This document shows positions 8,421 to 16,042 of a DNA stretch of 16,042 nucleotides, piece by piece. The DNA lies in contig JABANP010000823.1 in assembly GCA_013115135.1 (NCBI GenBank), positions 1-16,042 of the forward strand. Reading direction: 5' to 3'. Numbering within the stretch: the stretch's first letter is position 1; each line of letters begins with the position of its first letter. The notes beneath the pieces were generated by a model, which saw only the letters and a program-made list of their open reading frames with translations, did no database searches and had not been told where the DNA came from. The DNA is from Perkinsus olseni (taxonomy: Eukaryota; Perkinsozoa; Perkinsida; Perkinsidae). The position numbers were made by a program, and so were the translations under genes.

Positions 8421-8556
8421 GGAAGGTTTATGCCTGACTCTATAGTGCTATACTTCTAACTATGGTTTCTTCAGAGTTGTCCGAGTTGAGTGGTGGTCAA
8501 TACTAATGGGGTTGGTGACTTGCCATCACTAGAGTGATTCTTTCCTCCCCAAGTGT

Positions 8557-11061
8557 ATGTCCGACATGCTGAACAACAACACCAACTATACTAACCCCCC
8601 GCCTACTGGCCAGGATCCACCACAAGTTCATCACGGGGAGGCTTCTCGTATTACTCCAGAAGCTTTGATCTTCCATCCCCCACTACTACGTCCACGTGTT
8701 CGTGCTGACTACATTCCACCTCAAGACTCGCCGGACAACTCCGAGGCCTTGATCAATACCACTACTGGCGACGTGGTTGTCCCATCAACTCGTCGTCCAC
8801 TACAAGATGATTCTGCCAATGACCCCACCCAACAGCGTGGAGATGTGACTACTACCGGCGTGTGGCCTAACAATCCTCAGCGTGGTACACTGCCGCTGGG
8901 CTCTGGCGTTCCTGCTGCTCCTCAGGACGGGCAGAGCCAGCACTACTACGGCTATGATGGTGCCATCTTCGCTGGCAATGCCGGTGACAATGGTGACCAA
9001 CGTGGCCAACCGCCTGTCAATGCGGATACTCGCTCTACTCAACTACCTCCACCACAACCATACTTCATCCCACCTGAGAACTACCGCGAGCAGCCACCAC
9101 CAAGGGGTTTGTCACATAACTACTCTTTACAACATGGTCCAGACTATCACGGTCCTCAGTACCCGTTCTATGCTAGCCACGTGAACAACAACTACTATAA
9201 GGAAGCGTTTGCTCTCTATCCACCTCATCCTCAACGTGGTCAACGCGTCGACGCGGGTGCTCCGCCCATGCCTCCAAGTGTGGCACCCCACTACCCGCAC
9301 CACTATCCCACTAGTGGTTACGGACAAGTCCCTCATGGACAACCATACCAGTTCTACGTCCCCCGTAGAAGAGGTATGGCTCACTACGGTTGGTGTGAAG
9401 GTTGCGACAACTACTCCTGTTCTGCACAGATCTCTATCAAGGACTATGACTCTGCAGAACGTGTTGTCGACAGCCTTAAGCCGAAGACTATCTTTGAAGG
9501 TGCTGAAGACCGTAGGTCTGGCACTACCTTCATCGAGCAGATGTTCACTAAGACTGAGGGTCACCCTGATGTAGTGAGGTATTTGTGGTTGAAGAGATAC
9601 ACTACTTCTTATGTGTGGACTCTAATCACCGATGCCATTCAACCTCCAACACGCTGCCATCGGGCTTATCAGCGCCAACTACATCAACTACTCGGTCGTA
9701 TTCGTTATCACTACGATACGTTGGGTCATGTCCAGCGTACTAGTGATGACTTGGCTCATTGCGTACAAGGAAAAGGCACGGTTTACCAGTTCATTCAGAA
9801 GCTAGAGACTATGGCTTCGGAACTACATGATCTTGGCTCACCGGTGCCTTATCGTGATCTCAAACTCCGACTACATAAGGGTTTGAAATCTATGCTTCTA
9901 CGCCAGAGACTAGACGTCGACCTCATGAACGACCAGATGTCCTTCGAGCAGTTTAGAGATGGAGTACTACTTCATCATAAACAACTTATCAACTACTACG
10001 GCGTAGACTATGAGCTCAAGGGTCCTATGACTAGTATTGCTACTCAACCTCGTACTACGGAGTCTTACCGCTCCGGTTCCTACCGACCACGCGATCGCTC
10101 AAGCGACTCCCGTCGTGAACGCGATCGTCGCGTCAAGGACTACACTCCAACGAGCGCAACTAGTCAAGACCATCATGTCACAGAGAGACGGCCTTCGGTG
10201 AACAGCCTCTGCGACAACTATGACGAAGACTCCCAGGATGACTACTCTCTTCACCACCTACTAGCCATCAGAAATGATGTGACTGGCTTCACTTGCTTCC
10301 GGTGCCATAAAGAGGGCCACTCTGCGAAGAACTGCCCAGCTACTACGCCCGCGGGACTACGTGACCGCTGTAGGATCTGTGGCAATCCTGAGCACACGGC
10401 TGAGACCTGTCGGATTAATGCCGAGAAACTACAATGCCATCGATGCAACAACCCGGGTCACCTAGCATATGTCTGTGGTGCTAGGATGCCTACCACGTCG
10501 ACTACTAAGATCTCTGGCAACTCATCTGGCACCAAGTCTCAGCCCAGCACGGGTAAGGGAACTGGTTCAAGGCCGGCTGCTAAAGGGAGAGCTAACACTA
10601 ATGTGAACGCCACCTTCCTCGACGACACTACTCCTGAGCGTGGTTCCCACTGTTATACACTACGCAGCTCTCGCAAGCGGGCCCCCACTCCCGACCCACG
10701 TGTCCGACACCGAGATGGTATGTTGACAGGTTACGTCACTATTGAAGACACTGAGGTACTAGCCATCTACGATACTGGTGCAAATGTCTCACTAGTTACT
10801 GCCTCCTGTCTCAATGAGGTGGCTCCCAATGCCTCTATCGAGACTAATATACCAAGTACGCTCAGTGCTGCTAATGGTGGTAACCTCCATACTATTGGTT
10901 CGGTGCGACTAAGGGTATCCACTCCCAAAGCCTCAGAGGTTGACACCTTTCCTAGTCACTACAGTGCCTCTCACTACTCCAGTCATCCTTGGTTGCCCTA
11001 CTATGGCTCTGCTCGACACTCAAATCACTATCAACATGAGTGGCTACCACATCGAGACTAA
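8557..11061 (+). CDS. gag: Gag polyprotein with N-terminal half of the protease
   Basis: 834 residues; ATG at 8557 follows a pyrimidine tract and AAG. Residues 1-280 are low complexity, rich in Pro, Tyr, His, Gln and Asn. Residues about 300-490 form a helical capsid-like segment (from DRRSGTTFIEQMF to LLHHKQLINYYG) of the retrotransposon Gag type. An Arg/Ser/Asp-rich basic stretch follows (about 510-545). Three CCHC zinc knuckles lie at about 578-655 (CFRCHKEGHSAKNC, CRICGNPEHTAETC, CHRCNNPGHLAYVC), expected to bind genomic RNA. An aspartic protease core IYDTGANVSLV follows (catalytic Asp near residue 739). The protease flap and its ILG motif are missing in this frame; they lie in the overlapping pol frame. 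The last 30 or so codons, after about 10950, are therefore probably only read when no frameshift occurs. Product: virus-like particle core, nucleocapsid and partial protease. Confidence 0.92.
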   Translation: MSDMLNNNTNYTNPPPTGQDPPQVHHGEASRITPEALIFHPPLLRPRVRADYIPPQDSPDNSEALINTTTGDVVVPSTRRPLQDDSANDPTQQRGDVTTTGVWPNNPQRGTLPLGSGVPAAPQDGQSQHYYGYDGAIFAGNAGDNGDQRGQPPVNADTRSTQLPPPQPYFIPPENYREQPPPRGLSHNYSLQHGPDYHGPQYPFYASHVNNNYYKEAFALYPPHPQRGQRVDAGAPPMPPSVAPHYPHHYPTSGYGQVPHGQPYQFYVPRRRGMAHYGWCEGCDNYSCSAQISIKDYDSAERVVDSLKPKTIFEGAEDRRSGTTFIEQMFTKTEGHPDVVRYLWLKRYTTSYVWTLITDAIQPPTRCHRAYQRQLHQLLGRIRYHYDTLGHVQRTSDDLAHCVQGKGTVYQFIQKLETMASELHDLGSPVPYRDLKLRLHKGLKSMLLRQRLDVDLMNDQMSFEQFRDGVLLHHKQLINYYGVDYELKGPMTSIATQPRTTESYRSGSYRPRDRSSDSRRERDRRVKDYTPTSATSQDHHVTERRPSVNSLCDNYDEDSQDDYSLHHLLAIRNDVTGFTCFRCHKEGHSAKNCPATTPAGLRDRCRICGNPEHTAETCRINAEKLQCHRCNNPGHLAYVCGARMPTTSTTKISGNSSGTKSQPSTGKGTGSRPAAKGRANTNVNATFLDDTTPERGSHCYTLRSSRKRAPTPDPRVRHRDGMLTGYVTIEDTEVLAIYDTGANVSLVTASCLNEVAPNASIETNIPSTLSAANGGNLHTIGSVRLRVSTPKASEVDTFPSHYSASHYSSHPWLPYYGSARHSNHYQHEWLPHRD
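10913..11061 (+). promoter_or_regulatory. Gag-pol overlap, probable +1 frameshift site (candidate TTT-C at 10948-10951)
   Basis: The pol frame opens after a TAA at 10910-10912, and the gag frame closes at 11061. The protease homology changes frame before PVILGC (about 10979), so the shift must occur at 10913-10979. ACC TTT CCT AGT at 10945-10956 is a good candidate: a tRNA-Phe on TTT can re-pair with TTC in the +1 frame, joining ...VDTF to LVTTVPL. Such UUU-C slips are known for +1 shifting elsewhere. A simple one-base deletion in this copy would look the same. Confidence 0.6.
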
Positions 11062-14000
11062 CTACTCGGTAACTCCGTTTCAACCAAGGGTTACCTTTGA
11101 TGACCACGTTCGTCACTACGGTGATGAACAATCAGGAGTGTATCGAGAGGATCACTGTGTTATCAACTACAAGGTTCAACAAATCAATCGGTTGTGCCTT
11201 CAAGAATTCTGTGAACCTGTTCACTATGATGGTGTATCTCTGCAGCCTACCACACCATGGTTCTCGACTATATTCCCTGACGCCTACACTAACTCAGTCA
11301 ATGTCGATCAATTGACTCGTGGCCAAGGCCCATGTAACCACGGGGAGAACGACACTACTATGACTTCCAGCCGAGTGCAGGCAGCATCACTAACTCCCAT
11401 GGTGAACTCCAGCAACGACGACACAGTAACTAATAATTGGGTACCCCCCAAACATGGCTACGAACATACTAACGTGGCCAACTTGGACGACGATGACTCA
11501 GGCGACGATGAAGAAGACCGTGGAGAAGACAATCTCCCACCGTGGGAAGCACTAGACCGAGAATGGGCATATGATGCAACTACTCCTCTCGGAAGAGCTA
11601 TAGTACGTGCTTCATGGAGAGACTCCACTAGGCCCCCTATGAACTACCGTCAAGCTGCCGCTCGTGGTGCCCGGTGTACTAAGCGACTGTCCCATACCCA
11701 GAAGGAAGCGTTCCAAGAAGCACTAGCTACCTACATCGACAGGGGCTTCTGCACTATTGTACAGAACAATTCCGTGGACAACTACAACGGAGGTCCTTCC
11801 TTCGACCAATGTCAACAAGCGTGGGACAAGCTTACTACTGGCACCTACTATGAGGGCACTACGGTTATGAAGCCAAAGCACTACACTCCTGCGCATACGG
11901 TTTTCAGGGATAACCACCCGACTACGCCGTGCAGGATCGTGCTCGACTACAGAGTGTTGAACCGGTACTTACTACGTGGAGGTCGGACTCAGAACGACCT
12001 TCAGGGTACCCTACTACAACTCCGAGGATTTCGCTACTTCGTAGCATCTGACATCAGCAAGGCATTCTGTCAGATGAAGGCCTCTCTACATGACTTGGCC
12101 TACACCAACTACACCTGTATCGGTGACTACACAGTGCTATGGAGCAGCGTATCCTTCGGGACTAGCAGTGCACCGAACTTCCTAGAGTGTTGTACCTACG
12201 ACATCACTACTGAGGCCGATGCACTACGAAAAGCCGGTGCCACTCTTACTCTCAGTCCACTAGTCGACCCCTACTTGTATGACGATGACACTCTGGCCGA
12301 AGTTCTTCTACTACCAACTCCGGAGGCTTTCGACTACATCCGTCAAGGGCCTATGGTACCCAAGGAGTTCGTACTACTGAAGTACGTCGACGACCTGTTC
12401 AATGGTGGTGATAGCCCAGAACTAGCCTCACAAGCTAATGACTTCTCACTACACATCCTCGGTGGACATGGTCTCAAGGCCGACTCCATTAAGAATGTTC
12501 GATCATGGTCACAATCATCCACAGAGGAGACTACTTCGAAGTCACTACTTGGCTATCATTACCGCGATGAACAACTCTTCGTCGTGTACTCTGGCCAGCT
12601 ACCAAGTGGAGCTACTACTAAGCGGGCAGCTTGCTCGGCACTAGCGTCGCTCTATGATCCCCTCGGGATCTTCATAGAGTACGACCTGAAGGGTAGACTT
12701 ATATGGAGGCGCATCTGTGAGAACTACAAGTCATGGTCAGACCCCATAGATACTAACGTGGCCAACGACTTGGAAGACTGGGTGAAGGAGTGCCAAGCTG
12801 TCACTACAAGAGGGGTCCCCCGCCATATAGATGTTCAACTACAACCACTACTAGTCTCCACGGATGCTTCTACCGATATCTGGGGAGTAGACGTCCGCTG
12901 CACGGACAACACTACAATCTCAACTCGACTACTCAGTCGAGGTGGCGTTTTTCCGAAGACCCAGACTTCGTGGACTATCCCTCGCAAGGAGCTAGTTGCT
13001 CTTTGGAAAGGCCTCCAACTACTCAAACTGATGTCTCCATATCTCCCAGTGCCGAGCTACTACAAGCCCAACCAGGTCCCACTAGATCCACTAGCCCCGG
13101 TATTGCGACCTCGGCAAGTTCGGCTACTATGTGATAGTGAAATCACTATCTATAGGCTCCGTCGACCTGCCAATGACAAGCGACTACCGGCTGTGGAGAG
13201 AAGAAGGCTGATTGAGGTCCGAAAGCTCTGTGAAGAGTTGGACGTGATTGTACTACATGTTCCATCGGAGCTCAACTACGCCGACAGTGTATCGAGGGCG
13301 AGAACTACCGGCGATCTTATCAATCCTACTGCGGTACTCAACTCTATGACTACTGCCAAGGTGATCTATGACTACAGAGAGCACCCAGATGAGTTTGATG
13401 AAGATGTGGTGATCTCAACTACAGCTCCCTCTGTTCTCGCCATCAACCAAGACGGCATTGACTTGCCAGAGGTCGGTCCACTACCGGAGGACCAACGGGG
13501 TGAACTAGAAGCTATCATGGATTATGCCAAGCCTTCCGACAGAATAACGGAAGGGCTTCTGGAAGACTCTCAGTTCACTACCCGTGTTCAAGAATGTGTT
13601 CTCCGCTCCCAACTAGAGGATCAAGATATACGTGACCTCAAGACTATATTACTAGGCGAATCCACTACTGCTCTGTATGGTGTTAGAGCCACTCGGCTAC
13701 AGAGACTCTCTAAGGTGTGCTTTCTGGATGATGACGGCCTACTACGTCGGTATCCGGAGCCACATCGACTAACACAGCCCCACAATGAGAAGGGTGTACT
13801 ATGTTTGGGAAGGAGCCTTTACTCTGCCTTTCTGATACGAGTCTTGGCTACTATCTTCCACTACCTCTATGGCCACTTGGGAGCTAAGCGAGTACACATC
13901 CTACTTCGGAGGGACTACTGGCGTGACTCTATGTTCAGGCTGATTCGCATAACTATAGGGTCTTGTATCCCTTGCTTGAAGGCCCGTGCTACTCGACAGC

Positions 14001-15475
14001 ATAACTACTTGGTCACGCAAGTCCAAACACTACTGACAGAGTGTCTCTGGCAGCTGGTCGGTGTTGACGTAGCTGGTCCTTATGGTCGCACTAGTGCTAG
14101 TACAAGTTCGTCGAACAACACTACTCCCACTAGTGACTCTGACAAGGACCACTACATCTTGCTGATACATGACTACGTGAGTGGTTTTACTGTTGCCCGC
14201 CCTATGCGGAACAGCAAGGCTACTACTGTGGCCGGCGTGCTGGACTCTGTGTTCCTAGAACACGGCAGCCCAGCTGTACTACTTACAGATCACGATCGGT
14301 CCATCTTGTCGAGTAAGGCAGTGAGAACTATACTTGGTCGCCATGGTACTCGACACTACATACTGCCGGCCTACTCATATCAACTAGGGTTTTGGGAGCG
14401 AGCGCACAAAGACTTTGTGGGAGTTACCCGGGCACTACAGGCCAGTCGGCCTATCACTGGCCCTGATGCATCTACTAGTATCGTGGAGAACGCCTACATC
14501 GCGGACTACTTAGTCGCCGTGCGAGCTTACAACCATACCCCTCGCCTATGGGCTAATGTGAGCCCCTTCCAACTACACTATGGCTACAGCGGGAGACTTC
14601 CTGGGCAGCACCCTGAGATGGACAGCTCCATCGACTGGGATACACTCAACTTGCGGTACTCTACTACTGACATTGTCGACTTTGTTCACAAGAACGTCCC
14701 ACTACTTACTGATGCCAAGGAGGATATGAAAACTACGCTTGGCGAGTATCTTGAGCTGTGGCGTATCAAGCAACAACACCATCTTCAGCGGTATGCCAGT
14801 GACCACCCCAACGACTATAAGCCTAAGCTGTTCGACTTAGTTTTCGTAACCAAGAGAGCAGATACTAGTATTGGTAACCATCTTCAAACACACTGGAGTG
14901 GCCCTTATACTATTGTGCAACTACAAGGCTCTTCTATGGTCAAGGCTATCCAGGGCATACTGCTGGAAGGCATCGGCGGAGTGGAGGCGGGTGAAGACGA
15001 CACTACTGCGGTTGTCCCACTAATCTATGGTGCGTCCGAGTCCTTCTCTTTGAAGAATGTTACCCATGCTGCGGCACTACAAGAAGTGGTCTTGAACTAC
15101 TATCAAAGATCTCAACGAGCCTACCTCGACTCTGATGGTACCCTCCGCACTATGAAGCTGACTACTACCTCTCAACCTGACGATGCTCTACGCGTTGCCA
15201 GAGCCAGGGATGCAACCGCCCTACAGCACATGCGCCAACCCTCCCCCAGCGCACTACGGTCAGGAGATGAGACTAGTCGGGATAGTGCTACTGAGGCTGT
15301 TGCCTCGGAGTCCTCTGCACAACTACAAGCCGAAGAAGAACTACATGATCGCCAAGAAGAAGGACAACCTGATTCTCCTACTATATGGGCAACACCTTCC
15401 CCGGGAGCTACAGATGGTCAATCACAACAAGAGGATGAGTTGTCTACGACTAGCCACTCCAGCAGTGTCTACTAA
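10913..15475 (+). CDS. pol: Pol polyprotein: protease end, reverse transcriptase, RNase H, integrase
   Basis: No ATG opens this frame; it is read as a +1 extension of gag. Numbering residues from the TTG at 10940: the protease C-terminal half with VILGCPTM lies at about 14-21, and an acidic linker (DDDDSGDDEEDRGED) at about 180-200. RT motif A is ASDISKAF (Asp near 371), motif B is SFGTSSAPN and motif C is YVDD at 482-485. An insertion containing a decoy YDDD lies between B and C. The Pao-like connection segment LASLYDPLGIF precedes RNase H: STDAST (Asp near 642), PRKELVAL, LLCDSE and LNYADSVSR. Integrase: HHCC finger HYLYGH...CIPC from about 974, then DVAGPYG (D1043), LTDHD (D1117) and FWERAHK (E1153), a DD35E triad. 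A WSGPY motif follows near 1320. The tail after about 1400 is acidic and Ser/Gln-rich. All catalytic residues are present. Roles: protein maturation, cDNA synthesis and genomic insertion. Confidence 0.93.
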   Translation, partial: GYPLPKPQRLTPFLVTTVPLTTPVILGCPTMALLDTQITINMSGYHIETNYSVTPFQPRVTFDDHVRHYGDEQSGVYREDHCVINYKVQQINRLCLQEFCEPVHYDGVSLQPTTPWFSTIFPDAYTNSVNVDQLTRGQGPCNHGENDTTMTSSRVQAASLTPMVNSSNDDTVTNNWVPPKHGYEHTNVANLDDDDSGDDEEDRGEDNLPPWEALDREWAYDATTPLGRAIVRASWRDSTRPPMNYRQAAARGARCTKRLSHTQKEAFQEALATYIDRGFCTIVQNNSVDNYNGGPSFDQCQQAWDKLTTGTYYEGTTVMKPKHYTPAHTVFRDNHPTTPCRIVLDYRVLNRYLLRGGRTQNDLQGTLLQLRGFRYFVASDISKAFCQMKASLHDLAYTNYTCIGDYTVLWSSVSFGTSSAPNFLECCTYDITTEADALRKAGATLTLSPLVDPYLYDDDTLAEVLLLPTPEAFDYIRQGPMVPKEFVLLKYVDDLFNGGDSPELASQANDFSLHILGGHGLKADSIKNVRSWSQSSTEETTSKSLLGYHYRDEQLFVVYSGQLPSGATTKRAACSALASLYDPLGIFIEYDLKGRLIWRRICENYKSWSDPIDTNVANDLEDWVKECQAVTTRGVPRHIDVQLQPLLVSTDASTDIWGVDVRCTDNTTISTRLLSRGGVFPKTQTSWTIPRKELVALWKGLQLLKLMSPYLPVPSYYKPNQVPLDPLAPVLRPRQVRLLCDSEITIYRLRRPANDKRLPAVERRRLIEVRKLCEELDVIVLHVPSELNYADSVSRARTTGDLINPTAVLNSMTTAKVIYDYREHPDEFDEDVVISTTAPSVLAINQDGIDLPEVGPLPEDQRGELEAIMDYAKPSDRITEGLLEDSQFTTRVQECVLRSQLEDQDIRDLKTILLGESTTALYGVRATRLQRLSKVCFLDDDGLLRRYPEPHRLTQPHNEKGVLCLGRSLYSAFLIRVLATIFHYLYGHLGAKRVHILLRRDYWRDSMFRLIRITIGSCIPCLKARATRQHNYLVTQVQTLLTECLWQLVGVDVAGPYGRTSASTSSSNNTTPTSDSDKDHYILLIHDYVSGFTVARPMRNSKATTVAGVLDSVFLEHGSPAVLLTDHDRSILSSKAVRTILGRHGTRHYILPAYSYQLGFWERAHKDFVGVTRALQASRPITGPDASTSIVENAYIADYLVAVRAYNHTPRLWANVSPFQLHYGYSGRLPGQHPEMDSSIDWDTLNLRYSTTDIVDFVHKNVPLLTDAKEDMKTTLGEYLELWRIKQQHHLQRYASDHPNDYKPKLFDLVFVTKRADTSIGNHLQTHWSGPYTIVQLQGSSMVKAIQGILLEGIGGVEAGEDDTTAVVPLIYGASESFSLKNVTHAAALQEVVLNYYQRSQRAYLDSDGTLRTMKLTTTSQPDDALRVARARDATALQHMRQPSPSALRSGDETSRDSATEAVASESSAQLQAEEELHDRQEEGQPDSPTIWATPSPGATDGQSQQEDELSTTSHSSSVY

Positions 15476-15821
15476 GCTACGAGACTATTTCGGCTCTTCG
15501 AGAAGGCCCCTGTTCGGTAAGTTCATGGAAGTTATACCATCACTAGGCTCGGTGGTTATATCTACTACATCTCCTCACATCGGGTTGGCTTCTGTGATCG
15601 ACGATGCAGTAGGAGATGACTACATTAGACTTCAAGCTCTGGATGTCGTCGTCGAGAACGGTATGGTAACTACTCCTCAGCTTACCTCCATCGATGACTA
15701 TGTGGCCCTCTATGACACTGTCATCTACGTCCGCCCCAGCGCTTCGACTTGGACTCGTACTAGGGGAAGGCAGCTGCAAGAGCTAATGACTAAGATCCAA
15801 GAACTTCTCCAAGATGACTAG
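15435..15821 (+). CDS. Third ORF of the element, 128 residues, unknown function
   Basis: ATG at 15435 overlaps the last 41 nt of pol, in the +1 frame relative to it. The product begins MSCLRLATPAVSTKLRDYF and contains FMEVIPSLGSVVISTTSPH, ASVIDDAVGDDYIRLQALD and DDYVALYDTVIYVRP. It ends with a charged helix (QLQELMTKIQELLQDD), possibly a short coiled coil. I see no signal peptide, membrane segment or zinc motif, so an envelope-like role is not supported by the sequence. The frame stays open upstream to about 15183, so either reinitiation at this ATG or a +1 frameshift from pol is possible. Its sequence is more protein-like than the low-complexity end of pol, and it shares the element's CTAC-rich base usage. 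I recognise no family. Confidence 0.6.
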   Translation: MSCLRLATPAVSTKLRDYFGSSRRPLFGKFMEVIPSLGSVVISTTSPHIGLASVIDDAVGDDYIRLQALDVVVENGMVTTPQLTSIDDYVALYDTVIYVRPSASTWTRTRGRQLQELMTKIQELLQDD

Positions 15822-15984
15822 CAAGAGCTACTTGTCCCTTGTCACAACGCGGTGACTTCACTGTTGTCTCCCTTTTGTGTGACGCGATTATCTGTGCTTT
15901 TTTTGTTGTTGTTATAGCTGCTACTACTCAGTAATGATCATAATTATTGTTGTTACTAATACACTGTGTATTAGTCGTGGCCAA
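15822..15984 (+). other. Region between the third ORF and the 3' LTR; no clear polypurine tract
   Basis: 163 bp with a T-rich tract (TTTTTTTGTTGTTGTTAT near 15899). Where a purine run should prime plus-strand DNA just before TGCGCG, the sequence is GTCGTGGCCAA. The region contains the palindrome listed at 15955-15975. Confidence 0.7.
15955..15975. repeat. Near-perfect palindrome next to the 3' LTR
   Basis: ACTAATACAC (15955-15964) and GTGTATTAGT (15966-15975) are exact reverse complements around a single T. The right arm ends nine bases before the 3' LTR. Confidence 0.9.
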
Positions 15985-16042
15985 TGCGCGTCCCAGAAGG
16001 GCGCGCGAACGCCCAGATTCGACGCAAGATTCGTAACGGTGA
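15985..16042 (+). repeat. 3' LTR, first 58 bp (cut by window end)
   Basis: Identical to 5668-5725 at every base. It includes the terminal GC-rich hairpin with the AGAA loop. The rest of the LTR, the right host junction and the target duplication lie beyond the window. Confidence 0.93.

Larger units (their letters stand above)
5726..8556 (+). other. Long structured untranslated leader (rest of 5' LTR plus 5' UTR)
   Basis: About 2.8 kb precedes the gag ATG. It contains no convincing gene: the longest open frame (5947-6588) starts at TTG and is low-complexity Ser/Thr/Tyr/Leu-rich. It is dense in CTAG, ACTACT and CACTAG words and in hairpins. Besides the two arrays listed separately there are perfect stems at 7515-7523/7538-7546 (TGCATAAGT/ACTTATGCA) and 7850-7857/7892-7899 (AGGGTACG/CGTACCCT). 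The last bases, CTTTCCTCCCCAAG ending at 8553, look like a splice acceptor four bases before the gag ATG, so part of the leader may be removed in a subgenomic mRNA. Confidence 0.75.
5668..16042 (+). mobile_element. LTR retrotransposon, BEL/Pao-like, truncated by the window end
   Basis: The left boundary is set by a 58-bp sequence starting TG at 5668 that recurs exactly at 15985-16042. The bases just before each copy differ (GCAG versus CCAA), so the repeat edge is sharp. Order: LTR, long leader, gag-protease (8557-11061), pol (protease end, RT, RNase H, integrase; 10913-15475), a third ORF (15435-15821), a 163-bp tail and the start of the 3' LTR. Domain order is that of Ty3 and BEL/Pao elements. 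The segment LASLYDPLGIF after the RT, followed by W..W and the RNase H start STDAST, resembles the Pao/BEL region, hence the call. The ORFs have no internal stops and the visible LTR parts are identical, so the copy looks young. The right end and the target duplication are outside the window. The LTR length and primer site could not be fixed. Confidence 0.92.

Noticed and set aside
9127..9564. Minus-strand open frame of 145 codons inside gag
   Set aside because: It is a shadow of the strongly supported gag frame; its Val/Arg/Thr-rich translation reflects the complement of CTAC-rich codons.
15435..15821. Envelope gene
   Set aside because: It is in the env position, but there is no signal peptide, membrane anchor or cysteine pattern.

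Overview
The window is eukaryotic nuclear DNA. It holds three intron-containing genes on the minus strand (about 190-4950) followed by a nearly complete LTR retrotransposon on the plus strand (5668-16042, cut off by the window end). Introns are small (42-381 bp) with GT/AG ends, and genes are closely packed in one orientation. Pyrimidine-AG acceptors sit just upstream of several start codons, as expected where mRNAs receive a trans-spliced leader. This fits a protist, and the gene style makes me think of a perkinsid/dinoflagellate-type alveolate such as Perkinsus. That assignment is inference; no marker gene in the window proves it.

Host part. (1) 192-1052, minus: a three-exon gene for a small protein of about 136 residues with 11 cysteines, mostly in CX3CX3C triplets. 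(2) 1200-4002, minus: a nine-exon gene for an actin-related protein of the ARP6 type (SWR1/SRCAP chromatin remodelling). Its reading frame can be joined from start to stop with consistent splice phases, using one 42-bp in-frame micro-intron. A tRNA-Arg(ACG) gene lies on the opposite strand inside one of its introns. (3) 4272-4947, minus: a multi-exon gene for a predicted secreted protein, only partly resolved. Between this gene and the transposon lie a 61-bp tandem repeat and an inverted 41-bp copy of part of it.

Transposon part. A 58-bp sequence starting TGCGCG at 5668 is repeated without mismatch at 15985-16042, where the window stops, so it marks the left edges of the two LTRs. Inside are a very long non-coding leader (about 2.8 kb); a gag-protease ORF (8557-11061) with three CCHC zinc knuckles and a DTG protease motif; a pol ORF in the +1 frame (10913-15475) with the C-terminal half of the protease, reverse transcriptase (YVDD), RNase H and a DD35E integrase with an HHCC finger; and a short third ORF (15435-15821), again in the +1 frame. 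The RT/RNase H region resembles the BEL/Pao group, while the integrase tail has a GPY-like motif more usual in Ty3/gypsy elements.

The most unusual content is the leader. It carries two arrays of repeated hairpins whose stems vary with compensating changes while another part stays constant. One array (about 6915-7645) shows a TTGGNNTT-type loop about 16 times, arranged in eight two-hairpin modules. The other (about 8063-8420) has five units of about 82 nt in which variable stems are bracketed by constant AATCTG and GTCACTA-like flanks. I infer RNA elements for packaging, dimerisation or translation of the genomic RNA. The element also shows a strong strand-specific excess of CTAC/ACTA words and lacks an obvious polypurine tract before the 3' LTR.
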